From the NCBI RefSeq assembly GCF_000758545.1, contig NZ_CP009279.1, positions 5,952,001 to 6,016,000 on the forward strand: a stretch of 64,000 nucleotides of DNA. Reading direction: 5' to 3'. A model generated the notes under the pieces. The model did not search any database and was not told where the DNA came from. It was given only the letters and a program-made list of their open reading frames with translations. The DNA comes from Paenibacillus sp. FSL H7-0737 (GTDB taxonomy: Bacteria > Bacillota > Bacilli > Paenibacillales > Paenibacillaceae). Of this stretch, positions 55,955 through 63,577 are shown piece by piece. The position numbers and the translations under genes are program-made. Within the stretch, counting starts at the first letter, position 1. Each line of letters starts with the position of its first letter.

Positions 55955-56287
55955 TTAAGCAGCCATTTCACGGCAGATTTTCGCACAGGCAAAACATGCT
56001 TCTGCACATTGCTGGCAATGATCATGGTCATGCTTTTTACATTCGTTGCCGCAGGCTTCACAAGCCTCTGCACAAGCTAAACATAAGGCCTTGGCATATT
56101 TACTGTTCATCGACAGGGCATGTGCAGTGAATCCGCATATTTCTGCACATTCACGATCCAGGCGAATGCACTCCTTCATCATTCCAACATGATCTTCCTC
56201 CAAGCAAGATGAGTAACAGTGATTACAAGCCACCATACATTTTAAACATTCTTCAATACACGCTTTGTAGTTTTGATGTGACATCAT
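55955..56287 (-). CDS. Cys-rich four-helix-bundle copper-binding protein (DUF326/Csp type)
   Basis: This 110-residue protein has 17 or so Cys residues spaced along helices (CIEECLKCMVACNHC, CLACAEACEACGNEC, CQQCAEACFACAKIC). This is the pattern of copper storage proteins (Csp) and the DUF326 family, which bind many Cu(I) ions in the core of a four-helix bundle. There is no signal peptide, so it is a cytosolic form. The ATG at 56287 follows AGAGGAG. A CsoR box (56313-56335) lies directly upstream. It probably buffers copper while CopA exports it, taking the place of a CopZ chaperone. Confidence 0.9.
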   Translation of the reverse strand: MMSHQNYKACIEECLKCMVACNHCYSSCLEEDHVGMMKECIRLDRECAEICGFTAHALSMNSKYAKALCLACAEACEACGNECKKHDHDHCQQCAEACFACAKICREMAA

Positions 56288-56312
56288 AAAAACTCCTCTC
56301 AAGATGTAATTT

Positions 56313-56335
56313 AGTATAGTCCCCTACTCTATATT
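56313..56335. promoter_or_regulatory. CsoR operator of the four-helix copper protein gene
   Basis: AGTATAGTCCCCTACTCTAT and the following bases match the three other CsoR boxes of the island, with slight divergence in the left arm (TATAGTCCCC instead of TATACCCCCC). Confidence 0.8.
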
Positions 56336-56388
56336 TACCCAATCGTGAGCTAACTTATCATGCTCAGAGAAATTGTCCGAACTGAACA

Positions 56389-56625
56389 TTAGACATGCAG
56401 CTGTTTCTCAATTTCTTGACGATTGAACACAAATCCGAAGAATACCTGATTGTTAATGAAAATGGTGGGAACCAATCTTTTTCCAGTTCGATTAAATAAC
56501 GTATCTGCATGGTCAGGATGATCTGCAATATTAAATTCAGTAAATGGAATATGATGCTCATTCAAGAACTTTTTAAAATTTCTGCAATCCTCACAAGTCG
56601 GTGTTGTAAATACCTCTACGTTCAT
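56389..56625 (-). CDS. Glutaredoxin/NrdH-like protein
   Basis: This 78-residue thioredoxin-fold protein begins with VEVFTTPTCEDC, giving the redox CxxC pair at about residues 11-14, and has the cis-Pro motif LVPTIFIN near residue 52. The size and motifs fit NrdH/glutaredoxin-like proteins. A CsoR box (56664-56686) stands upstream, so it is copper-induced; a role in thiol repair or in reducing copper ligands is plausible. A competing frame (56364-56561) is a shadow. Confidence 0.88.
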   Translation of the reverse strand: MNVEVFTTPTCEDCRNFKKFLNEHHIPFTEFNIADHPDHADTLFNRTGKRLVPTIFINNQVFFGFVFNRQEIEKQLHV

Positions 56626-56663
56626 ATGGGTCGTCCTCCTTCATTATATTTTCCAACAATATT

Positions 56664-56686
56664 AGTATACCCCCCTACACTATACA
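56664..56686. promoter_or_regulatory. CsoR operator of the glutaredoxin-like gene
   Basis: AGTATACCCCCCTACACTAT plus the next bases is almost identical to the copA operator. Confidence 0.85.
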
Positions 56687-56697
56687 TGAATCTAAAT

Positions 56698-56723
56698 AAA
56701 AAAAGGATTCCAACGAATCCTTT
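56698..56723 (-). terminator. Terminator of csoR
   Basis: AAAGGATTC/GAATCCTTT with loop CAAC is followed by seven T residues on the minus strand, eleven bases after the csoR stop. Confidence 0.85.
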
Positions 56724-56733
56724 CTATTATCAA

Positions 56734-57054
56734 TTATTTAATTAATTTATTGATGGTAATTAATAACTCATCTAACACTTCATTTTCACCATCTTGAATT
56801 CGTTCCACGACACAGCTCTTCATATGATGTTCTAGCAAAAGCTTTCCTACGCCGTTCAAAGCAGATTGGACCGAAGAGATTTGATGCAGCACATCATCAC
56901 AATAGGTGTCCTTTTCAATTAATCCCTTTAGCCCTCTTACTTGTCCTTCAATTCTATTGAGTCGGCTAACCAGGTTCTTTTTAGTCTTCTCAGAGTGATG
57001 ACTTTTTCGTTCACCCGTGCTACATGATTCGTGCTCGTGCGTATGATCTTCCAT
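56734..57054 (-). CDS. csoR: CsoR-type copper-sensing repressor
   Basis: This 106-residue all-helical repressor of the CsoR/RcnR family releases DNA when it binds Cu(I). The core reads LVSRLNRIEGQVRGLKGLIE, followed by the ligand Cys in DTYCDDVLHQI and the His-x3-Cys pair in EHHMKSC, which together form the Cys-His-Cys copper site. The N-terminal 25 residues are His-rich, an extra metal-binding tail. I chose the ATG at 57054, since AAGGAG lies inside the longer frame. It has its own CsoR box upstream (57089-57111), showing autoregulation. Nickel- and persulfide-sensing relatives differ at these residues, so copper is preferred. Confidence 0.92.
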   Translation of the reverse strand: MEDHTHEHESCSTGERKSHHSEKTKKNLVSRLNRIEGQVRGLKGLIEKDTYCDDVLHQISSVQSALNGVGKLLLEHHMKSCVVERIQDGENEVLDELLITINKLIK

Positions 57055-57088
57055 GCACCAATCACTCCTTTCCATATAGTTTTATTAT

Positions 57089-57111
57089 ACTATAGCCCCC
57101 CTAATCTATTC
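57089..57111. promoter_or_regulatory. CsoR operator of csoR (autoregulation)
   Basis: ACTATAGCCCCCCTAATCTA and the next bases carry the same C-rich core flanked by TATA arms as the other boxes, 35 bases before the csoR start. It is the most divergent of the four. Confidence 0.75.
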
Positions 57112-57127
57112 AAAATATAAAATATAA

Positions 57128-58138
57128 TTAGACTTTCATCACTTCATGGGATATCACAGATGTTTCAATTTGAATAGTAGTATGCTGGATTTTGAAGCGT
57201 TCCGCTATTAACTGAATGGCTTGCTGCAAAATACGTTGATCATCTTCCTGATCTTTGATTAAGAGATGGCAGCTTAGTGAATCAAGACCCGAGGTAATTG
57301 TCCAAATATGAAGATCATGAACATTTATAACGCCCTCGATATTCTCAAGAACTGCCTTCACCTCAGATGGATTCACTGTAATCGGTGTACCTTCCATAAG
57401 AACATGAACGGTATGTTTGATGATTCCCCAAGCGCCTCTAAGAATTAATAGAGCAACTAGTACGCTTATAATCGGGTCAGCAATATACCATCCAAAAATC
57501 ATCATAACTAAACCTGCAATAATAGCCCCCACCGAGCCTAAAGCATCGCCAAGCACATGAAGATAAGCGCTGCGAAGGTTAATGTTATTCTTTACATCTC
57601 CTTTTCTCATAAGAGACCAAGCACTAGCAACATTGGCTAAAAGACCTATACATGCGATCAGCATCATAGAACCACTTGCAACCGTAGGCGGCTCGAAGAA
57701 TCGGCCATAAGCCTCCACGATGATAAACCCAGCAACTACAAATAAGGTGACCCCATTCAATAGTGCCGCTAGAATTTCAAACCGATGAAATCCATATGTT
57801 TTATTGGGAGATGCAGGTTTAGTTGCAAACCAGACCGCCACTAGACTTAATGCTAAGGAGCTTGCATCGTTTAGCATATGCCCACTGTCCGATAGCAGCG
57901 CTAAGCTGTTAGTGACCAGTCCGCCAAAAAACTCCAAAAACATAATTCCTACTGTAATTATTAATGCAATCATTAGTCCTTTTTTGTTTCCGCTAGGATC
58001 GAAATGATGATGACCGTGAGGCCCATGGGAATGATCATGTCCTGCATGGGAGTGATTGTGATCGCTGTGATCGTGATCGGAGTGTTGCCCGTCTACATGC
58101 TCAATCTGATGATTGTGATTATTCTTCTTGTCCTTCAT
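57128..58138 (-). CDS. czcD: CzcD-type cation diffusion facilitator (Zn/Co/Cd exporter)
   Basis: This 336-residue CDF transporter exchanges divalent metal for protons. The first 45 residues are very rich in His and Asp (HSDHDHSDHNHSHAGHDHSH), a cytosolic metal-binding tail. Six membrane helices follow, with the metal-site motifs ALLSDSGHMLNDASSL in helix 2 and HVLGDALGSVGA in helix 5; the HxxxD pattern favours Zn. A C-terminal ferredoxin-like cytosolic domain contains VHDLHIWTITSG. Upstream, an ArsR/CzrA-type operator inside a long inverted repeat (58203-58256) fits zinc-induced expression. The repressor gene is not in the window. Confidence 0.92.
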   Translation of the reverse strand: MKDKKNNHNHQIEHVDGQHSDHDHSDHNHSHAGHDHSHGPHGHHHFDPSGNKKGLMIALIITVGIMFLEFFGGLVTNSLALLSDSGHMLNDASSLALSLVAVWFATKPASPNKTYGFHRFEILAALLNGVTLFVVAGFIIVEAYGRFFEPPTVASGSMMLIACIGLLANVASAWSLMRKGDVKNNINLRSAYLHVLGDALGSVGAIIAGLVMMIFGWYIADPIISVLVALLILRGAWGIIKHTVHVLMEGTPITVNPSEVKAVLENIEGVINVHDLHIWTITSGLDSLSCHLLIKDQEDDQRILQQAIQLIAERFKIQHTTIQIETSVISHEVMKV

Positions 58139-58202
58139 GATTTACCTCCTATTTACCTTCAGCAAGATAGTATTAGTATGCGCGCGCAGTGGTATTCAAA
58201 AG

Positions 58203-58256
58203 ATCCAGATCATAATAACATATGAACAAGTGCTCATATGTTATTATGATCTGGAT
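58203..58256. promoter_or_regulatory. 23-bp perfect inverted repeat with ArsR/CzrA-type operator upstream of czcD
   Basis: Two 23-base arms (58203-58225 and 58234-58256) are perfectly complementary around an 8-base loop, ACAAGTGC. The centre reads ATATGAACAAGTGCTCATAT, very close to the 12-2-12 operator of SmtB/CzrA repressors. T residues on both sides could also make it a bidirectional terminator. It lies 65 bases before the czcD start. Confidence 0.75.
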
Positions 58257-58310
58257 TTTTCTTCTTGTCAATAACAAACCTAAGGGTATATCCTCTTTAG
58301 TCTTGAAAAC

Positions 58311-58351
58311 ACAAAAAAAACACCTCTATACAATTTCTGTATAAAGATGTT
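58311..58351 (-). terminator. Terminator of deoD
   Basis: A 14-bp stem (58319-58332 with 58338-58351, two G-U pairs on the minus strand) with a five-base loop is followed by eight T residues. It lies about 25 bases after the deoD stop codon. Confidence 0.85.
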
Positions 58352-58376
58352 TTAGTTTATCTTCCACTTCTTAATC

Positions 58377-59093
58377 TTAAAGAGAAATCGCTGCTTCTAA
58401 TGCAACTTCCATCATGCTGTTGAAAGAATTTTGTCTTTCTTCTGCCGTGGTTACTGCATGAGTAACTAATGAATCTGAAATAGTAAGAATACATGCTGCT
58501 TGTTTACCTAATACTTTCGCATTATGGAACAATGCATAGCTCTCCATTTCTACACATACACAGCCATGTTCATTGTAAAATTCATTGTGGCCTGGCACGT
58601 TATCTTCATGATAGAATACATCGCTTGAATGAATTCTTGCCGTCAAAAGAGGCTTGTTAATACGTTTAGCCGCATCTTCAATGACTTCGTTCAATTCTTT
58701 ACTTGGCAGCTGCACATCTCCTTCTACACCACTTTGCACATAGGCGTATGTAGATTCACTCCACGCACTATCCGCCAGTACCACATCAAATAAATTCAAT
58801 TTATCTGTGTAGGCACCTGCACTACCGATGCGAATGATGTTTTCCACACCATAATTTTTGTATAGTTCATAAGAATAAATACCGATACTTGGCATTCCCA
58901 TTCCCGAACCCATTACTGACACTTCTTTACCTTTGTAAGTGCCTGTATATCCAAACATATTCCGTACCGTATTAAATTGGGTTGGGTTCTCCAAATAGGT
59001 TTCTGCGATATACTTCGCTCTTAACGGATCTCCTGGCATTAATACTGTTTTGGCGATTTCACCATTTTGTGCTGCATTGTGCGGCGTTGACAT
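58377..59093 (-). CDS. deoD: Purine nucleoside phosphorylase, DeoD type
   Basis: This 238-residue enzyme cleaves purine (deoxy)nucleosides with phosphate to base and (deoxy)ribose-1-phosphate in purine salvage. The diagnostic segments are the N-terminal PHNAAQNGEIAKTVLMPGDP, the phosphate-binding GSGMGMPSIGIYSYEL, IRIGSAGAY, VCVEMESYALF and the catalytic Asp in ILTISDSLVTH. Length and motifs match hexameric bacterial DeoD. A good AGGAGG site is present. It is transcribed alone; no linked deo genes are seen. Confidence 0.96.
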   Translation of the reverse strand: MSTPHNAAQNGEIAKTVLMPGDPLRAKYIAETYLENPTQFNTVRNMFGYTGTYKGKEVSVMGSGMGMPSIGIYSYELYKNYGVENIIRIGSAGAYTDKLNLFDVVLADSAWSESTYAYVQSGVEGDVQLPSKELNEVIEDAAKRINKPLLTARIHSSDVFYHEDNVPGHNEFYNEHGCVCVEMESYALFHNAKVLGKQAACILTISDSLVTHAVTTAEERQNSFNSMMEVALEAAISL

Positions 59094-59207
59094 AATTTAT
59101 TCCTCCTAAGTTTGTTACTCAACTACTATCTTACTATACCATTCATGAATTTAAATATACGTTTAAAATATTCTTTTGTTTCAACAAAAAAATAACTGAT
59201 TCTCTTG

Positions 59208-60030
59208 CTACAATTTATTCGCAAACCCGTTAAGCTTTTGGGACATTATTTTTATTTCCTCAATAAATGCAGAAGTATGCTGAACAGATCCAGCCTGTTC
59301 TTGTCCGATAGCCGCTATCTTCTCTATCGAATTAGCCATTTGGTTCGTAATCCCCTAAATCTGTAACATGGTTTCATTTATGTTTTGAGTTGAAGAAACG
59401 GTTTCCCGTGAAAATTTCTGAATTTCCTTAGCTACTACTTCAAAACCTCTTCCCTTCTCACCTGCATGAGCCGCTTCTATGGCTGCATTCAGCCCGAGTA
59501 AATTCGTTTGGTCAGCAAGCTTTTTAATAATCGATAGGACCTCTTAGTATTCTCCACATCTCTACCAGCTTATTGGGATTGAATAAGTAGCCTTTAATTC
59601 ACTTTGTCTACGAATCTGAACTGCAATCCCGCCAATGACCTGACCGTTTTGATCGTGAAGAGGTGTCGCTGTACCCGTAAACTCGAATCCATAGAAGTTG
59701 GCCGGAACATCGGACTTTAATGCTTGATTCTCTCGTATAGCTATGTAAAGCGGTTCTTCTTTGTTTAAAAGCTGTCCTTCGGTAATGTTTAAATTAATGG
59801 TATCGCCAGGAAAATAAGCAACAAACCGATCCAAATCACATATGGCTATGGATAAATCAGCCGGAATAGATAATTTTATTATAGGTATAATCGCGATAAA
59901 TTTGTCTAAAGATTCAATATTATTAATCACAGAAATATAGTCTCCATTCCAGCAAAAGGTTTCTCCAACCGTGCTAAATTCTTAATTTTGTTTAATTCAT
60001 ATTTGAAATATGTATTCGAGATATTCTCAT
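59208..60030 (-). pseudogene. Decayed chemoreceptor (methyl-accepting protein) gene
   Basis: A strong start (GGAGG, ATG at 60030) opens a frame that stops after eleven codons. Reading in shifted frames gives a soluble PAS-like sensor domain (59562-59960; FCWNGDYISVINN, DLDRFVAYFPGDTINL, GTATPLHDQNGQVIGGIAVQ). This is the pattern of small chemoreceptors. After a break near 59540-59562 comes a chemoreceptor signalling tip (LADQTNLLGLNAAIEAAHAG, GRGFEVVAKEIQKFS). An in-frame TAG then interrupts it near 59358, and the remainder ends FANKL at 59208. At least three disruptions plus an internal deletion mean that no full product can be made. Confidence 0.85.
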
Positions 60031-60091
60031 AAAATCCTCCAAAAAAGTTTACAAATCCCCTTTTTTCTCCCACATCATACGGATAACATCC

Positions 60092-60126
60092 AAAAAAGCC
60101 CCCACTTTGTGAAAAGTGAGGGCTTT
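60092..60126 (-). terminator. Terminator of ahpCF
   Basis: AAAGCCC/GGGCTTT and CACTTT/AAAGTG form a 13-bp stem with one mismatch, followed by six T residues on the minus strand, 30 bases after the ahpF stop. Confidence 0.85.
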
Positions 60127-60155
60127 GGGTTACTTGCTTTTATTAACAGTATCGA

Positions 60156-61685
60156 TTAGTTGCGGATCAGATAATCAAATGCACCTAAAGCTGCAGTTGC
60201 ACCGGATCCCATCGAAATGATGATTTGTTTATAAGCACTATTAGTGCAATCGCCAGCAGCGAATACTCCTGGTACATTTGTAGCACCATGGCTATCTACA
60301 ACGATCTCGCCAACGCGAGTACGTTCAACCATGTCACCTAACCAATCTGTGTTCGGAACCAAACCGATCTGTACAAACACACCCTGTAATTCAATATGGT
60401 GAGTTTCTTCTGTCGCACGATCGATATAAGAAATACCATCTACCTTATCAGTTCCGGTAATTTCTTTCGTTTGCACGTTTTTAAGCACAGTAACGTTAGG
60501 TAGGCTGTAAAGACGATCTTGCAGTACAGCATCTGCTTTGAGCTCTGGAGCAAATTCCAGAACCGTTACATGTTTCACTATACCCGCAAGGTCAATAGCT
60601 GCCTCAATCCCTGAATTACCGCCGCCGACAACGGCAACATCTTTGCCTGCAAACAAAGGACCATCACAGTGTGGGCAGTAGGCTACGCCTTTATTCTTGA
60701 ATTCAGCTTCACCAGGCACACCCATATTGCGCCAACGAGCACCTGTCGACAGAATGACCGTCTTACTCTTTAGAACAGCACCGTTCTCGAGTTCAACTTC
60801 AATTAAATCATTCTTATCTAAACGTGTGGCACGTTGTAACTTCATCACATCAATGCCATACTCTTTCACTTGCTCTTCGAGTTTAGCCACTAGCTGAGGA
60901 CCTTCAATGTAATTTACACTGATAAAGTTCTCAATGCCAAGTGTGTCGTTAACCTGTCCGCCTAAGCGTTCAGCGACAATCCCTGTGCGAATTCCTTTAC
61001 GCGCTGCGTAAATTGCTGCACTTGCACCTGCTGGGCCACCGCCAACAACAAGAACATCATAAGGAGCTTTATTGTCAAACTCTGATGCGTCTACAGTACT
61101 ACCCATTTTAGCTAGAATTTCTTCAACCGTCATACGACCACTTTCGAAAAATTCACCGTTAAGGTAAACGCTTGGAACAGACATAATTTCTTTGCGTTCT
61201 ACCTCTTCTTTGAACACTCCGCCATCAATCATCGTATGGGTAATGCCAGGATTGAAGATACTCATTAGGTTCAGTGCTTGTACAACATCAGGGCAATTAT
61301 GACAGCTTAGGCTGACATAAGTTTCAAACTTATATTCGCCATTAATGCTTTTGATCTGATCAATAACACTTTGCTCAACCTTAGGCGCTCTTCCGCTAAC
61401 TTGCAGTAGAGCCAACACTAATGAAGTAAACTCATGTCCTAGCGGAGTTCCAGCAAAGGTTACGCCCGTATCTTCACCCACACGATTTACGCTAAAGCTT
61501 GGGGTTCTAGGCAGTTCGGTTTTTTCTACCGTTATCCTAGCTGACATTTTGGCAATTTCATCAACCAGCGCTTCCATCTCTTGAGATGCTTCGTCAGAGC
61601 CTGCACTGATTTTCAGTACTACGTCGCCTTCCAAGAGTTCTAGGTATTGAGCTAGTTGAGCTTTTATTTCTTGATCTAATTTCAT
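60156..61685 (-). CDS. ahpF: Alkyl hydroperoxide reductase flavoprotein AhpF
   Basis: This 509-residue NADH-dependent flavoprotein reduces AhpC. The N-terminal double-thioredoxin domain (about 1-195) carries the redox pair in SCHNCPDVV. The thioredoxin-reductase-like part has the FAD motif VLVVGGGPAGASAA (about 212-225), the active CxxC in AYCPHCDGPLF, the NAD-binding VAVVGGGNSGIEAA and FAAGDCTNSAYKQ near the end. The length is typical. It starts 14 bases after the ahpC stop, so the two form one operon ending at the 60092-60126 terminator. Confidence 0.97.
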   Translation of the reverse strand: MKLDQEIKAQLAQYLELLEGDVVLKISAGSDEASQEMEALVDEIAKMSARITVEKTELPRTPSFSVNRVGEDTGVTFAGTPLGHEFTSLVLALLQVSGRAPKVEQSVIDQIKSINGEYKFETYVSLSCHNCPDVVQALNLMSIFNPGITHTMIDGGVFKEEVERKEIMSVPSVYLNGEFFESGRMTVEEILAKMGSTVDASEFDNKAPYDVLVVGGGPAGASAAIYAARKGIRTGIVAERLGGQVNDTLGIENFISVNYIEGPQLVAKLEEQVKEYGIDVMKLQRATRLDKNDLIEVELENGAVLKSKTVILSTGARWRNMGVPGEAEFKNKGVAYCPHCDGPLFAGKDVAVVGGGNSGIEAAIDLAGIVKHVTVLEFAPELKADAVLQDRLYSLPNVTVLKNVQTKEITGTDKVDGISYIDRATEETHHIELQGVFVQIGLVPNTDWLGDMVERTRVGEIVVDSHGATNVPGVFAAGDCTNSAYKQIIISMGSGATAALGAFDYLIRN

Positions 61686-61699
61686 TTAGCTTTCGCTCC

Positions 61700-62263
61700 T
61701 TAAATCTTACCTACAAGATCGAGACTTGGTTTAAGAGTTTCTGCACCTTCGGACCATTTCGCTGGGCAAACTTCACCTGGATGATTGCGTACATATTGTG
61801 CTGCTTTGATTTTGTTAACAAGTGCACTAGCATCGCGACCAATACCACCAGCATTAATTTCAACGGTTTGGATAATACCGTCTGGATCAATGATGAATGT
61901 ACCACGATCAGCAAGACCGTCAGCTTCGATCAGAACATCAAAGTTACGGGAAATCACATGAGAAGGATCGCCGATCATAATGTATTTTACCTTGCCAATA
62001 GCTGCAGAGCTTTCATGCCATGCTTTATGTGTAAAGTGAGTATCTGTGGAAACGGAATATACTTCAACACCCAGTTGTTTCAGGGTTTCATATTGGTTTT
62101 GCAGATCTTCAAGTTCAGTTGGGCATACGAATGTAAAGTCAGCTGGGTAGAAGCAAACTACACTCCATTTACCTTTAAAGTTTTCTTCTGATACATCGAT
62201 GAATTTCCCATCTTGAAATGCGCTTGCTTTGAATGGTAGGACTTCTGTTCCGATAAGTGACAT
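61700..62263 (-). CDS. ahpC: Alkyl hydroperoxide reductase peroxiredoxin AhpC
   Basis: This 187-residue typical 2-Cys peroxiredoxin reduces hydrogen and organic peroxides. The peroxidatic Cys lies in FYPADFTFVCPTELEDL (about residue 47) and the resolving Cys in GEVCPAKWSEG (about 166). I chose the ATG at 62263 because AAAGGAG precedes it; the longer frame to 62305 has no start signal. The promoter region carries a consensus sigma-A promoter and two PerR-like boxes (62343-62400), so the operon should be peroxide-induced. Confidence 0.97.
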   Translation of the reverse strand: MSLIGTEVLPFKASAFQDGKFIDVSEENFKGKWSVVCFYPADFTFVCPTELEDLQNQYETLKQLGVEVYSVSTDTHFTHKAWHESSAAIGKVKYIMIGDPSHVISRNFDVLIEADGLADRGTFIIDPDGIIQTVEINAGGIGRDASALVNKIKAAQYVRNHPGEVCPAKWSEGAETLKPSLDLVGKI

Positions 62264-62342
62264 ATTATTTAAATCTCCTTTAAGTTTTATTTTTTGTGGA
62301 TACAATATTCAAATCTGCAAACATCACATATCTGAATACTAT

Positions 62343-62400
62343 TTGTAATTATTATAATTAACCAAATTAAGGCCTGTCAAGTTATTTATAATAATTCTAA
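62343..62400 (-). promoter_or_regulatory. ahpC promoter with two PerR-like boxes
   Basis: On the minus strand, TTGACA (62375-62380) and TATAAT (62351-62356), 18 bases apart, form a full-consensus promoter. TTATAATAATTACAA (62343-62357) overlaps the -10 and, with the plus-strand TTATAATAATTCTAA (62386-62400) upstream of the -35, matches the PerR box TTATAATNATTATAA with one mismatch each. The arrangement predicts tight repression relieved by peroxide. Confidence 0.8.
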
Positions 62401-62492
62401 TATGATAATCGTTGTCAGTCGCTAAATGTTCATAAATTATCATACTTATGAACTAGTATGGGTTAGTTTACATGTTTTATGTAGGGCAATTT

Positions 62493-63371
62493 CTACAATT
62501 CAAAGTCATCTGCTATTAGATTTATAATATTCAAAGATTCTCTCGCTACCTTTGGGTTAGAATATCGATTTCCATTATATGTGATTAACGCTTTCCATAA
62601 AGCCCATCCTCTTGCTCTATTCCAAGTCTCCTCATCCATCTGTAATATATCCTTGAATACCTTTCTACTATCCTCATCAAAAAAGGTCCATGCCATTGCC
62701 GCATCACAAGCAGGATCGCCTACACCCAAGATTCCGAAATCAATGACTGCACACAGTTTTCCATCTTTGACTAGTAAATTCCCTGGCGCAATATCTCCAT
62801 GAACCCAAACTGGCTTGGAATTCCATTTAGAATCTAATGCCAGTTCCCAGATTTCTCTCAATAGATCTTCATTAAAAATATCTTTATTATGCTCAATCGC
62901 ATGTCTAGACTCTTCATCATATACAGCTAAAGATCCACCTCTATAGAAATTATGTTCTCCTGCTAAAGGTCCCCCACTAGCATCAATAGATTGTAATTCT
63001 ATTAAAAATGCTCCCAAATCTCTTGCAAACTGGTTAAGATCATTAATATTTTGGTACGTTAATGTCTCACCCTCTACCCACTTATTGATAGACCACGGCA
63101 ATGGATATTCTTCGTTAGGCTTCCCTTTGACTAATGGTATTTGAATAGGTAACGTGAGTTCTTTACTTAATATGGGCAACCATCGTTGCTCTTTCTCTAC
63201 TTGTGGAGCATAAGCTGCTGCACTTGGTAACCTCACGCTCATATGCTCACCTAAATGAAACGTTCGATTATCATTCCCGCTGAATTTTACTGGTCTAATC
63301 TCTAAATCGGACCACGCGGGAAATTGTTCATTAATTAATCTTGCAACTAAATCGACGGTAATTGTATTCAA
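62493..63371 (-). CDS. Aminoglycoside phosphotransferase-family kinase
   Basis: This 292-residue protein has the APH fold: a nucleotide-binding N-lobe (FSGNDNRTFHLGEHMSVRLP), the catalytic loop VHGDIAPGNLLV (about 191-202) and the metal-binding VIDFGILGVGDPACD. All catalytic residues (HGDxxxxN and DFG) are kept, so it should be an active kinase. It is close in pattern to a common Firmicute APH/macrolide-phosphotransferase-like group whose substrates are mostly unknown; resistance cannot be claimed. The start is TTG at 63371, with GGAGAG seven bases upstream, which is the only well-spaced site. Confidence 0.85.
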   Translation of the reverse strand: MNTITVDLVARLINEQFPAWSDLEIRPVKFSGNDNRTFHLGEHMSVRLPSAAAYAPQVEKEQRWLPILSKELTLPIQIPLVKGKPNEEYPLPWSINKWVEGETLTYQNINDLNQFARDLGAFLIELQSIDASGGPLAGEHNFYRGGSLAVYDEESRHAIEHNKDIFNEDLLREIWELALDSKWNSKPVWVHGDIAPGNLLVKDGKLCAVIDFGILGVGDPACDAAMAWTFFDEDSRKVFKDILQMDEETWNRARGWALWKALITYNGNRYSNPKVARESLNIINLIADDFEL

Positions 63372-63577
63372 TGTTTATCTCTCCAAACAAAAGTTATTTG
63401 TTGTCACCTATCATAAAAAAATATCGCTGAACAGCCCATATTCAACTTCGCTGTCATTATTGTAAAATACTTCCGTATATTTGTTTGTGACATAAGCTAT
63501 CGTTAGTATTTACATATTGGATATACAGTAAAGATAATTTATATAGCCCAAGTTCTACTCAAAGGAGAATTCAGCTT

